Shown one piece after another: positions 11,185-22,433 of a stretch of DNA of 64,000 nt. Each line of letters opens with the position of its first letter. Within the stretch, counting starts at the first letter, position 1. Position numbers and translations under genes: made by a program. Source of the DNA: Rutstroemia sp. NJR-2017a BVV2. Taxonomy: Eukaryota; Ascomycota; Leotiomycetes; Helotiales; Rutstroemiaceae. Below the pieces are notes generated by a model. The model saw only the letters and a list, made by a program, of their open reading frames with translations. It searched no databases and was not told the DNA's origin. The stretch covers positions 186,001 to 250,000 of the forward strand of contig NJPS01000048.1 in the NCBI GenBank assembly GCA_002946415.1, given 5' to 3'.

Positions 11185-13305
11185 CGCGAATTGACTGCGA
11201 CAGAAAATAGAAATATAATGCAAAAGGAAATTCACATGGTTTCACCGCGTGGGAAAGTTGTGAAATACCTAGATTTCAGAAGGCGGCTGCTGTGCCGATG
11301 ATGTAGTCGGACCTGGAGGGTGTGTACCATTGCAGATATTCGCTGCTACCTTGCCATTTCGCTCCATCCAGATCCGGCCACAGCGACGGCATTTGTGAAT
11401 AGTTAGAGGCACAACTAGTTTGATAATGTTGGTATTCTGTTACACCTTGAAACCCAATGTTTTGGGACTACTACCCTGGGAAACTTTGGGTCGATAATAG
11501 ACAGCTTGGTACCAGTGAAGTGGGATGTGAATCACATCGCAGATGTCACTTATCTAATCAAGGGCCGACTGAAGAAACAACATGTGGAACTCGACATGAT
11601 CCGGTGGCACAGCAGCGGCACATTATTTGGTTCTCCCTTGTAGAACATGGGATTGATCGACTAAGGGGTGTGATGGATATCAGCATTACCCATCCTCAAA
11701 GTTGCAGAACACCGCTCGTCGATACGGTCACAGGTTTGCACTTCCACTCTTGTTTATCTGCAACGCGAAATTCGATTAATTTTGTACGTCGTACCCTCTA
11801 GTTCAGAGTCTGATGTCTATGGCATCTTGAATGGTTGTCGAAAATTGATAGCTGTTGGGGTACATTATTATATGCCACATTACTCGCCACCTCCTTGCAT
11901 CTTCACTGCCACACCTCACCAAGATGGCCGGTGCTGAGTAATCTTGCATATATTTGGAAAAGCAAAGTCTCCGCTTCTACTCGAAGGAAGGGAAAGACAC
12001 CCAGAACTCATGGTCCTGAAATTCGGCGTTTCCCTCAGCCGCAAAACCGGGAGCATCACAAGGAGCTCGGATAACCGACTGTGAAATGAGTAATCCAGAA
12101 ATAGAAGAAGATATATGAAGTCTGCCGCACTCGCACGGTATGGTGTCCAACAGTTGGTTGGGCTCTACAACGTACCGAAAAATGAAACGATCAACCGACA
12201 TTGTAGAAATCGGCACTTAGTAATCATTTCACAAACAAGATTCTAATGCAAAAGTAAGTAGTCGAATTAGATATATTCTTCTTCTGATAGTCACGTAGCC
12301 AAATGTGGGCTAGTCTGGCAACTGTGCAGTCGAGTATGGCGGATTATCGTATCAATTCCGACTGCAACATAACTATATCCAGACCTCAATGACTGGCATG
12401 AGTGGACGGGACAGAAAGCTACAGAGGAGAAGGCGTTGGGTTGGATTTAGGGGTAGAGATAGCTAGGCCGGAAAATTAGCCGAAGGGTCAATTTCTTGTT
12501 CACTTATGGGATATTTTCATCACCAACTCATCCTCTTGAATCGCTACCACACCAACTTTACGCCTCCCCTCGAAAAAGTTACCAAAACAAAAGTGGGTGT
12601 GATATCCCCTCTATATCGTGCATACAACCGCCCCCCACAAAGCGGCGCAGTCCCTCAGTCCTCGTGTTGAAGATGCGAGTTGGCGGCGTAGATGAGGGGC
12701 ACGGCGTCACGGCTGCTACGTCGTTTCTAGAACAGGAATATTGATATCATGGAGATCCTCAGATCTGGGAGAAGGGGGTGCAACAGTTCACAGATATTTG
12801 TAATACGAAAGAACAACTTACTTTTGACACATGTGCCGGAACAACATTTATTGGAGCACTGGATGAAGTATCAAAGAAGATAACTTGATTATCGTAGGAT
12901 CGAGATCTACAAAGTACTGGACAATCTGATAACGAATACATTAATCTCATCGCCGGGGTAGTAAAAGTATCCGGCTCCCCCGCAAGGCTTTCTCGTAACT
13001 TCTTTCCCCTCCATGTATTCGACCTTACGTCCTTCTCCCGTGCCGCAATGCGAGGTACCCATCACATGTGAAGTACGTCTTCATAAAATCTGCTATGCAT
13101 GATGCATTCCCCCATGACAGGTCGTGAGCGAAATGCTTTCCATCGCCCCCACGATGATTGCCGATCAAGCTTAGGACCAGATTGGATCTTGAGTGTGATG
13201 AGGTTGCTCTTGCTACTCATAAAGGTAGGTTGCTGACTGCGATGGTTGTTCATCGTCACTCCAAGAATCGTAGATCGTCGCATGACCCACTAAATTATCA
13301 GACAT
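11185..13305. other. 2.1-kb gene-poor interval with coding-like fragments
   Basis: No gene can be assembled. Two short coding-like stretches are present: a minus-strand frame at about 11278-11440 with the pattern CRRCG...CNGTH, and a plus-strand frame ending at 11643 that reads IADVTYLIKGRLKKQ and finishes GTLFGSPL. Neither has a start codon or plausible flanking exons. The rest is unremarkable, with a few short open frames. Confidence 0.4.
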
Positions 13306-15164
13306 TCACTTTCCAGCCGGGCCCGTAGGAGCAGAAGGTGGTACCTTTGAAGCATCGGCAGCCGCAGCATTCGCATTCGCACCACCTCTTCCTCCGCCGC
13401 CGGCTCTCCCGCCCCTCCTACCCATAGATCCACCTCTGCCACCACGAGCAGGAGGTGTAACGGCTGCTGGGGCTCTAGCAGCTGGCGCGGGGCGTGGCTG
13501 AGAAGTTCCTTTTCTTTGCAGAACATGAACGGTACCTTGAGCGACCGAAATGGGATTCGCTGCCATAGCTTTCTTCAAACCTTCTGGATCTTCAAAGTCC
13601 GCATATGCGAAGCCTTTCTTCTTGTCTATTTCGACCATGGTAACTTTACCGAATTTCTCCAATGCTTCTTGTAGTAAGGGTTCGGTTACACCTTGAGATG
13701 GGTTGGCATGTTTGATGAAGGCTTGTCGAGCACCTTTGGTAGGCACATCTACTTTGGCGGCACGATTTGGAGTAGATTGTTGAGGAGTTGCTGGGCCACT
13801 TGGTGTAGCTTGAGATGCTGCAGTTGGCTGCGAAGCGGGCGTAGCGAGTGTAGCGGGTCGTGCTTCCGGCTTTCGGAGCAACACCATTGGAGTTGTGGGG
13901 GTTGCGGGAGTCGATGTTGTTTTACTTGACGCTGCTTCGGAATTGCTGTTTTGGTTGCCTCTTCGATTCCGACGACTGCTGGATTGGGCACTTGGAGGAG
14001 TAGCTCCTACTTTTGGACCAGTCGGAGTGACCGGCGTAGATGGCGATGAGACGTTGTTATTCTCAGTCGTAGTCTTCTCTGCTGCCTCTGCTTTTACTGC
14101 GGCTGCTGTATCACGTTTGATGCGACGATGCGCTTGAGATGGATTAAGACCAAGATCTCTTCGAAGCATGCGTACATGAGCAGCGACTACTGCTTGTCTC
14201 TCGTTTGCCGGAATTTTAGATGTATCCAGCTTGGGAACAGCCTTGTCTGTAGTGGCCGTCTCAGCTGCGGGAGCAGATGGTGCCGACGAGGCAGCAGCAG
14301 ACTTCTTGGCAGCCTCTCTGTTGAGAATTTTGACAGCTTCCTGGCTAGCCGCTACCTTTTCAGCTTTAGTGTCTTTGCCAGACTTCTTTCCGTCGTCAGT
14401 CGCACTTGACCCCTCCTTAGCTTTAGCCTTTGCTGTTTCCTGCTTCTTGGCTGCTTTCGCTGCAGCCTCCTTCGTCTTGTTTGCTTTCTTATCCTTCAAG
14501 AATTGGACCAACGGAGTTACGGTAACCTTCTCAGACTTTCCGCCTGCTGCATCATCGGTCTCCTCATTAGTCGTATCTTTCGCACTCGTTGGGTTCGCAA
14601 GTCCTTCGAGGAATGCCATGAATTCAGGATCTTGGTCTATGGTTCCGGCACGAGCATCGGTGCGACGTCTTCCACCAGGCACTCTGCTATGCAGTGCGAA
14701 TTCGACGGTTGGGGGTCCAATAAGACACGGGCTTGTATAAGTGTTTTTCGCATCTTCAAAATTCGAAGTGCGCACAACTTCGGAGAGTGGGGAGAGGTAG
14801 TCGCTGCTGGTCAAATGCAAATATGCTCTGGAGGGTCTCGATGGCTTCGAGGGACTGTAATAATAACTTAGTATCTGTCGCATACAGGTACTCGTATCGC
14901 ATACTCTTTGGATTCCTTCCCGGACTTGTATTGAAACCAGTCTATCTTTCCATTTCCCAACTTCCACTCGTCGCCAAGGATAGACACGAACTCCGACTCT
15001 GTGAGACCAGGAGCCAATCTCCGAACAATAACTTTCGTCTTGGGGCTTGCTGGCTTCATGGCCGACTGCTTGGGATTATTCATAGAGCCTTGCGATGTGT
15101 TGATAGAAAGCAGCCCGTTCGTGTGGGCGCCACGAGCCCCGGCTTGGTTCGTTGAAGAGGCCAT
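13306..15164 (-). CDS. UPF3: Nonsense-mediated mRNA decay factor UPF3
   Basis: Two exons, 14905-15164 and 13306-14854 (complement); 602 aa. The 50-bp intron GTATGC..CAG falls inside the Smg4/UPF3 domain and joins ..KESKD to PSKPSRPSRAYLHL, a conserved block of that domain. The N-terminal KVIVRRLAPGLTE strand starts the UPF3 RNP-like fold at about residue 44. A long Ala/Lys/Ser/Thr-rich middle section follows. Near the C terminus there is a second RRM-like domain (about 460-535, with KGFAYADF as RNP1) and an RGG-type Gly/Arg-rich stretch. UPF3 bridges UPF2 and the exon-junction or terminating ribosome in mRNA surveillance and shuttles between nucleus and cytoplasm. It is divergently transcribed from the phosphatase gene. 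Confidence 0.93.
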
Positions 15165-15482
15165 TCCTGATAGTGAATGCTCGAATTGGCTCGGCGGTAA
15201 TTAAATCTGCCACAGTCCGAGACCTCACATGACCATTGTAGAGCGTAAGAGTCGGCGATCAATAAGATAGCAAGTCTGTTATACGAAACCGAGCTTTCGT
15301 GGCATAAGAAAGTCGTGATGTACGAAGATATAAATTTTAGACTGCCTCCCTCAATGATGTAGGAAGTTGGGGAGCTGGAGGGGCTATTTCACTGACTGTA
15401 GTCGGTACTCCAGAACGCCGATATTACGGTTGCATTTTGGTAACTTTTTGTCAACTAACTCGAGTAACTTACCGAAGTAGGC
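15165..15482. promoter_or_regulatory. Bidirectional promoter region of UPF3 and SIT4/PP6
   Basis: 318 bp separate the two divergent ATGs. The region is mixed composition without an obvious TATA box. Core-promoter sharing is inferred from the spacing only. Confidence 0.5.
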
Positions 15483-16997
15483 ATGGTGGCTATCATGCAG
15501 GACGACTCCAGAAGTGAGGGAAGCATATCATCTGAGTCTGAATTCTCAGAGTACGACCACGACTACGACCCCGACAGAACAGACTTCACGAACAGCCAAA
15601 TATATCACTTCAGCAAAATGACTACACCGGTTCCAAGACCTGGCCCTGCGAAACTGGGTCCGCGATCCGGCTTACCAGAATGGCTCGCAGAAGCAAAGCA
15701 ATGCCACTATCTCCCAGAATCGGCCATGAAACAGCTCTGCGAAATGGTGAAGGAGTGCTTGATGGAAGGTAGATGGGTCTTCAAGTGTATTATGAGCATA
15801 ACAATGTGCTGATCTTCTCCGCCCCGCAGAATCCAATATCCAACCTGTCGCAACACCTGTTACAATTTGCGGCGACATCCACGGTCAATTCTATGATCTT
15901 CTTGAACTATTTCGAATTGCTGGCGGCATGCCAGGTGAAACCAACGTACAAGCACCAACCACCGTCATTAATAGCGATGCTCTCGAACCACCTACCGAAA
16001 TAACTGATCCTAAATTAAGGAAGAAGATCCGTAGTACTTCGGATAGTGGGGTTGAGAGCGCAAGTGGAGAAGATGATGATGATGAACCTCGCGGTCGCCC
16101 ACGAACAGCAGGCGGCTCAAGTCGCGGAGGTAGTTCTGGCAGAGATTCTGGAATCAACATTGGTGCCAATCAGGTTTCCGGAACTGGCAATCAGAACTTC
16201 ATATTCCTTGGAGACTTCGTCGATCGTGGGTATTTCAGTTTGGAGACCTTTACTCTGTTGATGTGTCTCAAAGCCATGTAAGCTTTCACCTCGGCGGGTG
16301 CACGAGTATTGCTTACATTCCTAGGTATCCCGATAAGATCACCCTTGTCCGCGGGAACCATGAGTCTCGTCAGATTACACAGGTGTACGGATTCTACGAA
16401 GAATGTCAACAAAAGTATGGAAATGCGTCTGTTTGGAAATCATGTTGTCAAGTTTTCGACTTCCTTGTACTTGCCGCCATTGTTGATGGCGAAGTGCTTT
16501 GTGTTCACGGTGGTTTGAGTCCAGAAATTCGCACTGTTGATCAAATTCGAGTTGTCGCAAGAGCGCAAGAAATTCCCCACGAGGGTGCTTTCTGCGATTT
16601 GGTCTGGAGTGACCCCGAAGAAGTCGATACATGGGCTGTTTCTCCCCGTGGCGCTGGGTGGCTTTTCGGAGATAAGGTCGCAAATGAGTTCAATCATGTT
16701 AATGGTCTGAAACTCATTGCCCGTGCCCATCAATTGGTTAATGAAGGTTATAAGGTATGTCAACCTGACCACTTCCCGTAAATAATTCATACTAACAAAG
16801 TGCAGTACCATTTCGCCCAAAAGTCAGTCGTAACAGTCTGGTCCGCACCCAACTACTGTTACCGCTGCGGCAACGTCGCATCCATTATGAACGTTGGCGA
16901 AGACCTCAGTCCCAAGTTCAGTATATTCAGCGCGGTGCCCGAAGATCAACGAGCTGTTCCAGCAGGTCGTAGAGGTGCTGGAGATTACTTCCTTTGA
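15483..16997 (+). CDS. SIT4: Serine/threonine protein phosphatase PP6 catalytic subunit (SIT4/Ppe1 type)
   Basis: Exons 15483-15768, 15830-16277, 16325-16754, 16806-16997; 451 aa. PPP-family metal and catalytic motifs are intact: GDIHGQ (110-115), GDFVDRG (223-229), GNHE (255-258). The segments [16 protein letters not shown] and [16 protein letters not shown] and the terminal DYFL (methylated Leu in PP2A-like enzymes) point to PP6/SIT4 rather than PP4 or PPG1. There are two oddities. First, an N-terminal acidic/Ser-rich extension of about 45 residues precedes a possible alternative ATG at 15618. Second, an insert of about 83 residues (135-217) sits between GETN and [12 protein letters not shown], absent in yeast and animal PP6; it coincides with a GT..AG, 3n, stop-free segment. 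SIT4-type phosphatases act in G1/S progression, TOR signalling and kinetochore control with SAP subunits. Confidence 0.93.
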
Positions 16998-17569
16998 GTT
17001 AAAGCACACCATACGCTAATCACGTTCGTTATCCAACTTTCTTGCATGTATATGCTGGATATTTCAATCTATAGGCGTTTTTCGGAAACCGGCATTTGTT
17101 TTCCTTTCTTTTAATTGTGGTGCGGAGGCATAGGGCGTTTGTAGGAACATTACCCTGTACAACATTATCTGTCGTTGCTTGTTACACTTTGTGCATGAGT
17201 TGGACTGGGAGGGAGGGAGATTTGGGCTAATTTGGTATTTGTACGTGCATACGTATGATTGATGATGCTATGGGATGGGATGAATGTTGATATGAGATGA
17301 TGAATGATGGGACGGTTGCTGCTATGCGATAAAGCGCATCTGATATACGTAGGAACTGAGATGAAAATGCCGGGATGGATAGAATTCTTCTCGTGTCAGG
17401 AAGTAGATAACAGAAGATCGGGCACATCAGTCCTGCAAATCACGGTTCAAAATCACAGTTCCAAACTTCATCTGCATCTCTGTCGACTATTTGACAACAC
17501 TACCGTGATGGTGGGGAACCCTCTATCCTCTATCCTAAATCATCAAAGTCTTTTTCCAACTCCCAAACC
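16998..17569. other. Convergent 3' intergenic region
   Basis: 572 bp between two tail-to-tail genes; T- and A-rich 3' UTR-like sequence. No coding signal or repeat seen. Confidence 0.5.
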
Positions 17570-19074
17570 TCAACACCCCCACAACACACACCAAAGCCCC
17601 ATCGGATCCTCTTTCTTCCCATACAACCTCCACATCAAATCCGCCCTCTCCCTCATCCCACATGCCTCCCCTTTCCCCTCCTGAACCCACACAAACCACA
17701 ACATCCCCACCATCCCCACCAGCACCCCCATCAGCAATCCCAAAATCACACCCCTCCACTCCCCCGCCACCGTCGAGCGGAAGGAATGAACTATCTCGGA
17801 AAGATGCAGAAGAATAGAAGAGTGGTACAGTCGTTCTCGGCGCGCGGCTCGTAGCCCGGGGAGAGAGTCCAGGGAATAGGCGTTGTTGAGACGTTGGTAG
17901 CTGGTTAGTTCTTTGTTGGATACTTTTTGAGATGCCCAGTGGCCGAGGGTGTTGCGGTCGGTCCAGGGTTGAGGGGGGGTGGAGGGGGGGGATGGGGGGG
18001 ATTTTTTGGTGGTGCTGGGAGAGAGTGAGGTAGAGATGATGGGGACGGCGTAGCCGCAGGAGGTTTGAACCTGGGGTGGGTTAGCTGGGGGGTTATTCGC
18101 TTGTGGTGGGAAAAGATAAGGTGAGGAGGGAGGGGGATATGTGTGGGAATGGTTTAGAAGGAGAACAAGGAAATGTGTACCTTCCAAACATCCAAGAGAA
18201 TAACGGCGCGTGCTCCGTCGATCTCGGTCTTCTTCATCTTGGCGAGCATGACCGGGAATTGAGGTGTATTCCATTCGATTACACGGCCGGTGCAGAAGAA
18301 ACGGAGAATTCGGGGAGAGGATGTGAAGGAGCAGAACATTATTGTTACACGCTTGTTTTCTGCGGGGAAGGTAAGCAGAGAGGTCAGCTGGAGCTGTTGA
18401 GGCGAGTAAGGGAATGATGTAAAGAATTGTGAGAAATGTGGTTGATTGGTGAAGGAGGAGCAAGGGGGTGAGGGAGACGAGAGTGAAAAGGGGGTAAAGG
18501 AGACGAGAGCGAAAGGGGGCGAAGATAGAAGGACGGTGGGAACAGAGAAAGGGAGTGGAAGAGGAAGGCGGAGCACGACGAAAAAGATAGCCTTACCATA
18601 GATATGACTTATGGTCTCAATACCTGAGCCAGTAGCATCAATGCTGAATGAAAACGAGATGTTAGCAAATGCATGTTATTGAGCGGAAAAGAGACAAACA
18701 ATAGGGGTGTGGTGACTACATAGGACAGCCACACGAACTGATGATAGCACACAAAATACAGGTGAAAAAAGTTCAACCAAAAACTGCTTCTCAAACTATC
18801 CCATTCCCGGTGGACAGAGATAGCGAAACTCCCAATCTCCACAGCAAATGCAAGCTGCCAACTACCCGTGGTGATTTATCCAACTGATGAAGTATAGAGA
18901 TACTCACTAAGCACATTGATTCGGTCCCAGCACGGTAAACGTAGAGCTGGGAAGACCTTTCGGTGACACATTGATATGCTTTCCACGCGTAGGTGCCGAA
19001 GCCGTGAAGAAAAGCGGTTGGGAAAGGGCCCATTCCGCTAGGTTGTCAGGTATTGAATCAAAGTATTGGACCAT
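17570..19074 (-). CDS. PNPOx-like FMN-binding split-barrel protein with C-terminal membrane anchor
   Basis: Four exons from the complement: 18908-19074, 18597-18643, 18181-18359, 17570-18070; 297 aa. The intron between the first two exons is long for this window (264 bp). The protein opens MVQYFDSIPDNLAEW and continues with HINVSPKG, VLGPNQ, DATGSGIETISHIY, RVTIMF, FCTGRV and QTSCGYAVP, which is the block order of fungal pyridoxamine-5'-phosphate-oxidase-like proteins (split barrel binding FMN or F420-like cofactor). An upstream in-frame ATG exists (19125) but the homologous start is at 19074. A Pro/Ser-rich insert lies at about 150-165, and residues 238-260 form a hydrophobic Gly/Val/Met/Leu helix that should anchor the protein in a membrane. 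Substrate is unknown. C-ending codons give way to G-ending codons in the last third. Confidence 0.88.
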
Positions 19075-20181
19075 CTTGTGGATTGCGCGCTTGTAAGTGA
19101 AAACCGTCGGGATGATCAAAGTCAAACAGTTATCTGAAAAACGACAACTGAAGTTGTTGATTTAGCTGTTTGATATGAAGAGTCATACCAGCTTACACGC
19201 TTCGTTGTTCGAGTGGGGTAAGTACTCGAAGGGCGCGAGGGGCGTATGGGGAATAGTACATCAGTAGGTTCTTCTTCAGGGTCCGAGGCTAGCTTCCGGC
19301 ACTAAGACCTTCTCCGTCGCCATGAATATATCCTCAAAAACTACCTCTATTCTTATCCGTCATCACCAAAATTATGTGGCAGTCGTTGACCAGCATCAAC
19401 ATCACGAGATTTGAGTAATATCACGTGCTCGTATCGAAATTGTCCTCTGTTGTTTTCTTATGAATAGATGGTGGCGTAGCCAAGCTTTTTTAGCCAAGAT
19501 CTACTTTCCCAGGGTGGAGTCTCAGTTTTCTTTTCGGAGGATTATTCATCCTCTGTGCATCCTCTCTGTCATCAACACGCTGCAACACGAGCATTGTTCG
19601 GGAACCGATCTGTGAGATTGTCGTCGAAAGTTTGTCTGATAAGGTCAATTCAACCAGGGTGCTTCGCTGCTCTATTTCTGCGCGACTTGTTCCATGCAAT
19701 TGTGGTCTGACAGTTGTGCGATGAGCTGGGGAGCTTTTCGTAGACATTGGCCGTCTTAAAATGCCACAACATGTCCAGGGATCCCCATCATTTGTTTCAT
19801 CCACAATCGTGATCCCGTATTCCTCTCTCATGCACAAGTGTGCTCAATTGGATAATGATCACCATGAACTCTAACCACAGCAAAGGAAAATCTCCCCAGC
19901 TATCTTAGCATATCATATCAACTACTTATCATATGTCAGTGCCCCTGAACGCCTCGTATTCAAATAAGGGAAATGTGGACTGCCCGAGAAGATGGTGGCT
20001 TTGGGCTAAGAAAAACCTCGTATTCTTTACTTTTTCCATGTTTATTATGTCTTTCGACTCTGTCGATTCTTTTCGCGTTCTTCACGACTGTTTCGTTAAG
20101 TCGAGTTTTGTATATGAGTGGGAGTAATTGGCTTCCCGTACATTTGTTATACACGCTCTTTTTTGAGAACTTCTCAGCACT
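19075..20181. promoter_or_regulatory. Divergent upstream region of PNPOx-like and amylase-like genes
   Basis: 1.1 kb between divergent starts. It contains one palindromic E-box/CBF1-type CACGTG core at about 19421-19426. A 115-codon minus-strand frame (19490-19837) shows no domain and is not proposed as a gene. Confidence 0.4.
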
Positions 20182-21970
20182 ATGAAGTGTCTACTTCTTT
20201 CCTTCATTCTCCCGGCAGTGACCTATGCTGCCACAAATGATGAGTGGGCCGGTCGTGCTATATACCAAGTCGTCACGGATCGGTATGCGAGGTCCAAAGA
20301 CTTTGACGCACCATGTAATATCACGAACTATTGCGGAGGGACTTGGGCCGGCATTGCAGAGAACTTGGACTACATACAGAACATGGGATTCACTGCAATT
20401 CAGATTAGTCCTGTGAACAAGAATCTCGAGAGCACGACTCCTTATGGCCAGGCTTTCCATGGATATTGGCAGACGGTAAGCTCGGAGAACAGCACGAGAC
20501 ATGGCCTTAGATGGGGTTCGAGAGAGTTATGCTAATCCTATTGTCCAGTCTCTCTATGACCTCAACTCAAATTTCGGCACAGCAGATGATCTGAAAAATC
20601 TAAGCTCCGAATTGCACAAAAGAGGCATGTATTTGCTGGTCGATGTCGTGGCCAGTGAGATGGCGTACGACATTGGGCCGCACAACATGACAAGCGATAC
20701 TCCAATCGACTATTCGACATTCGCGCCTTTCAACAAAGCTTCAGATTACAATTCGTATTGTCCAATTGTGGACTGGCAGAACGTCACCGAGTACCAAAAT
20801 TGTTGGCTTGGATATACCGGAGTAGCCACTCCAGATCTTAAAACTCAAGATGCAGCAGTAGCAGCGGAATTGGGCAACTGGGTGAAAGGTCTGGTTGCCA
20901 ATTATTCGATCGATGGCATACGAGTGGACGGGGCTAAGCAGATCACCTATGATTTCTTTGGACCGTTCGTCAAAGCCGCCGGGGTATACCCGCTTGGGGA
21001 AGTGGACGATGGGGACGCTGGATTTACTTGTAACTACCAGCAGTATACTGCTGGACTGGAGAACTACCCAGTGTATTTTACAATGATCGAGGCTTTCACT
21101 GCTGGGAAGATGGCATCACTAGTATCTATGGTCAACTCTGTGGGCAAGGCTTGCTCGTCACCGCAGTATCTAGCAAACTTCATCGAAAACCAGGATCAAC
21201 CGCGTTTTGCAAGTTACTCTGATGATATCATGGTAAGTCTATTTTACTCTTTTGATATTACTCTCTTTTTCCACCCGAAACGTACACTGACCTGTATTAA
21301 GCTCGCCGCAAACGCAATGGCCTTTACCATCCTCGCCGATGGCATCCCTAAATACTATTACGGCCAAGAACAGCACCTGTCCGGCAACTACTCACCCTAC
21401 AACCGACAAGCCCTCTGGGAGTCTAAACCCAGCACCACCTCTACCCTGTACACCTTAACCACCACCCTCAACACCCTCCGCAACCATGCCATCTCCATCA
21501 ACTCCAACTACATAACCAACACCTCCCTCCTCCTGCACACCGACTCCTCCGTCTACGCCACCCGCAAAGGACCCAATGGCGTACAAATCGTATCCATCCT
21601 CTCAAACCAAGGGTCCAAATCCGGCGACTACACGCTCGCGATCGACGGGGCTGCGGACCCCGGCACGAATATGACGGAGGTGGTGGGGTGCAGTGAGGTG
21701 AGAGCGGATGCGAATGGCACGGTGGTGGTGCCGATGAAGGGCGGGGAGCCGAGAGTGCTGTTTCCGAGCTTTAATATGGTGGGGAGTGGTCTGTGTGGGT
21801 TTGAGAAAGGGGTTAATGCTTCTGGTACGGCAGGTGGAGGAGCGTCGGGGACGGGGAGTGGGGCGGGGGCGAGTGCGACGGGGAAGAAGAAGGGGGCTGC
21901 GGGGAGGGTGGGGGTTAGTATGGATGTTCTTTTGGGGGTTGTGGGACTGGGTGTTTGGATCTACTTGTAG
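20182..21970 (+). CDS. GPI-type GH13 alpha-amylase/glucanotransferase-like protein with replaced active-site histidines
   Basis: Exons 20182-20475, 20549-21232, 21302-21970; 548 aa. The second intron (69 bp) is 3n and stop-free, but removing it restores the conserved junction DDIM-LAANAMAFTILADGIP. A signal peptide (MKCLLLSFILPAVTYA) and a C-terminal Gly/Ala/Ser linker plus hydrophobic tail ending WIYL indicate a GPI-anchored cell-wall protein. The GH13 catalytic acids are present: nucleophile D225 (GIRVDGAKQI), acid/base E249 (LGEVDDGD) and D314 (ENQDQPRF). However, the usual histidines of regions I, II and IV are E135 (DVVASEM), Q229 and Q313. Fungal GPI-anchored GH13 proteins of the Agt type are transglycosylases that help build alpha-glucan; a similar role is inferred here, with altered or lost hydrolase activity possible. 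Confidence 0.92.
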
Positions 21971-22433
21971 GGGTGGGAGGTGGGTATGTGTAGAGAACGG
22001 GAGCGGAACTTTGGTTGGTGTGGTAAGGGGTTAGTGGAAACTGAAGTTCTCTTACTTGGTGATCTAATGGGTATCGCATGACCGGTATTATGAACACACA
22101 ACTACGGCGGGTAATGGAAGATTATGTTTAATATCAATATCACAAAGACTGCATGAACCGGAACAGAATATATATGAATGCCAACCCCTAAATTTCTGAG
22201 CTTTGATACTATTTCCCAAATCCGAAAACTCCTAAATCACAAACAAGCGAACAAGCCGTATACGCCCCCAATGCCCTTCCAGTAGGGTTTTGGTCTACTC
22301 CTAATTTCAGTATGCTTTCTACTCTACCTCCACGACTTGCCGTCATGACACAGGATACAGATCTATCAATTGGTTCTCAGGACCATAGTGACGGTTGTCA
22401 TCGTTCCGATTACACTTATCGTTTCTCTTCCGT
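21971..22433. other. Convergent 3' intergenic region
   Basis: 463 bp of AT-richer sequence between the amylase-like gene and the Lys-rich protein gene, tail to tail. Nothing else seen. Confidence 0.5.

Noticed and set aside
14231..14740. 169-codon plus-strand frame
   Set aside because: It is antisense to the Ala/Lys/Ser-rich part of UPF3; low-complexity coding sequence produces long antisense frames.
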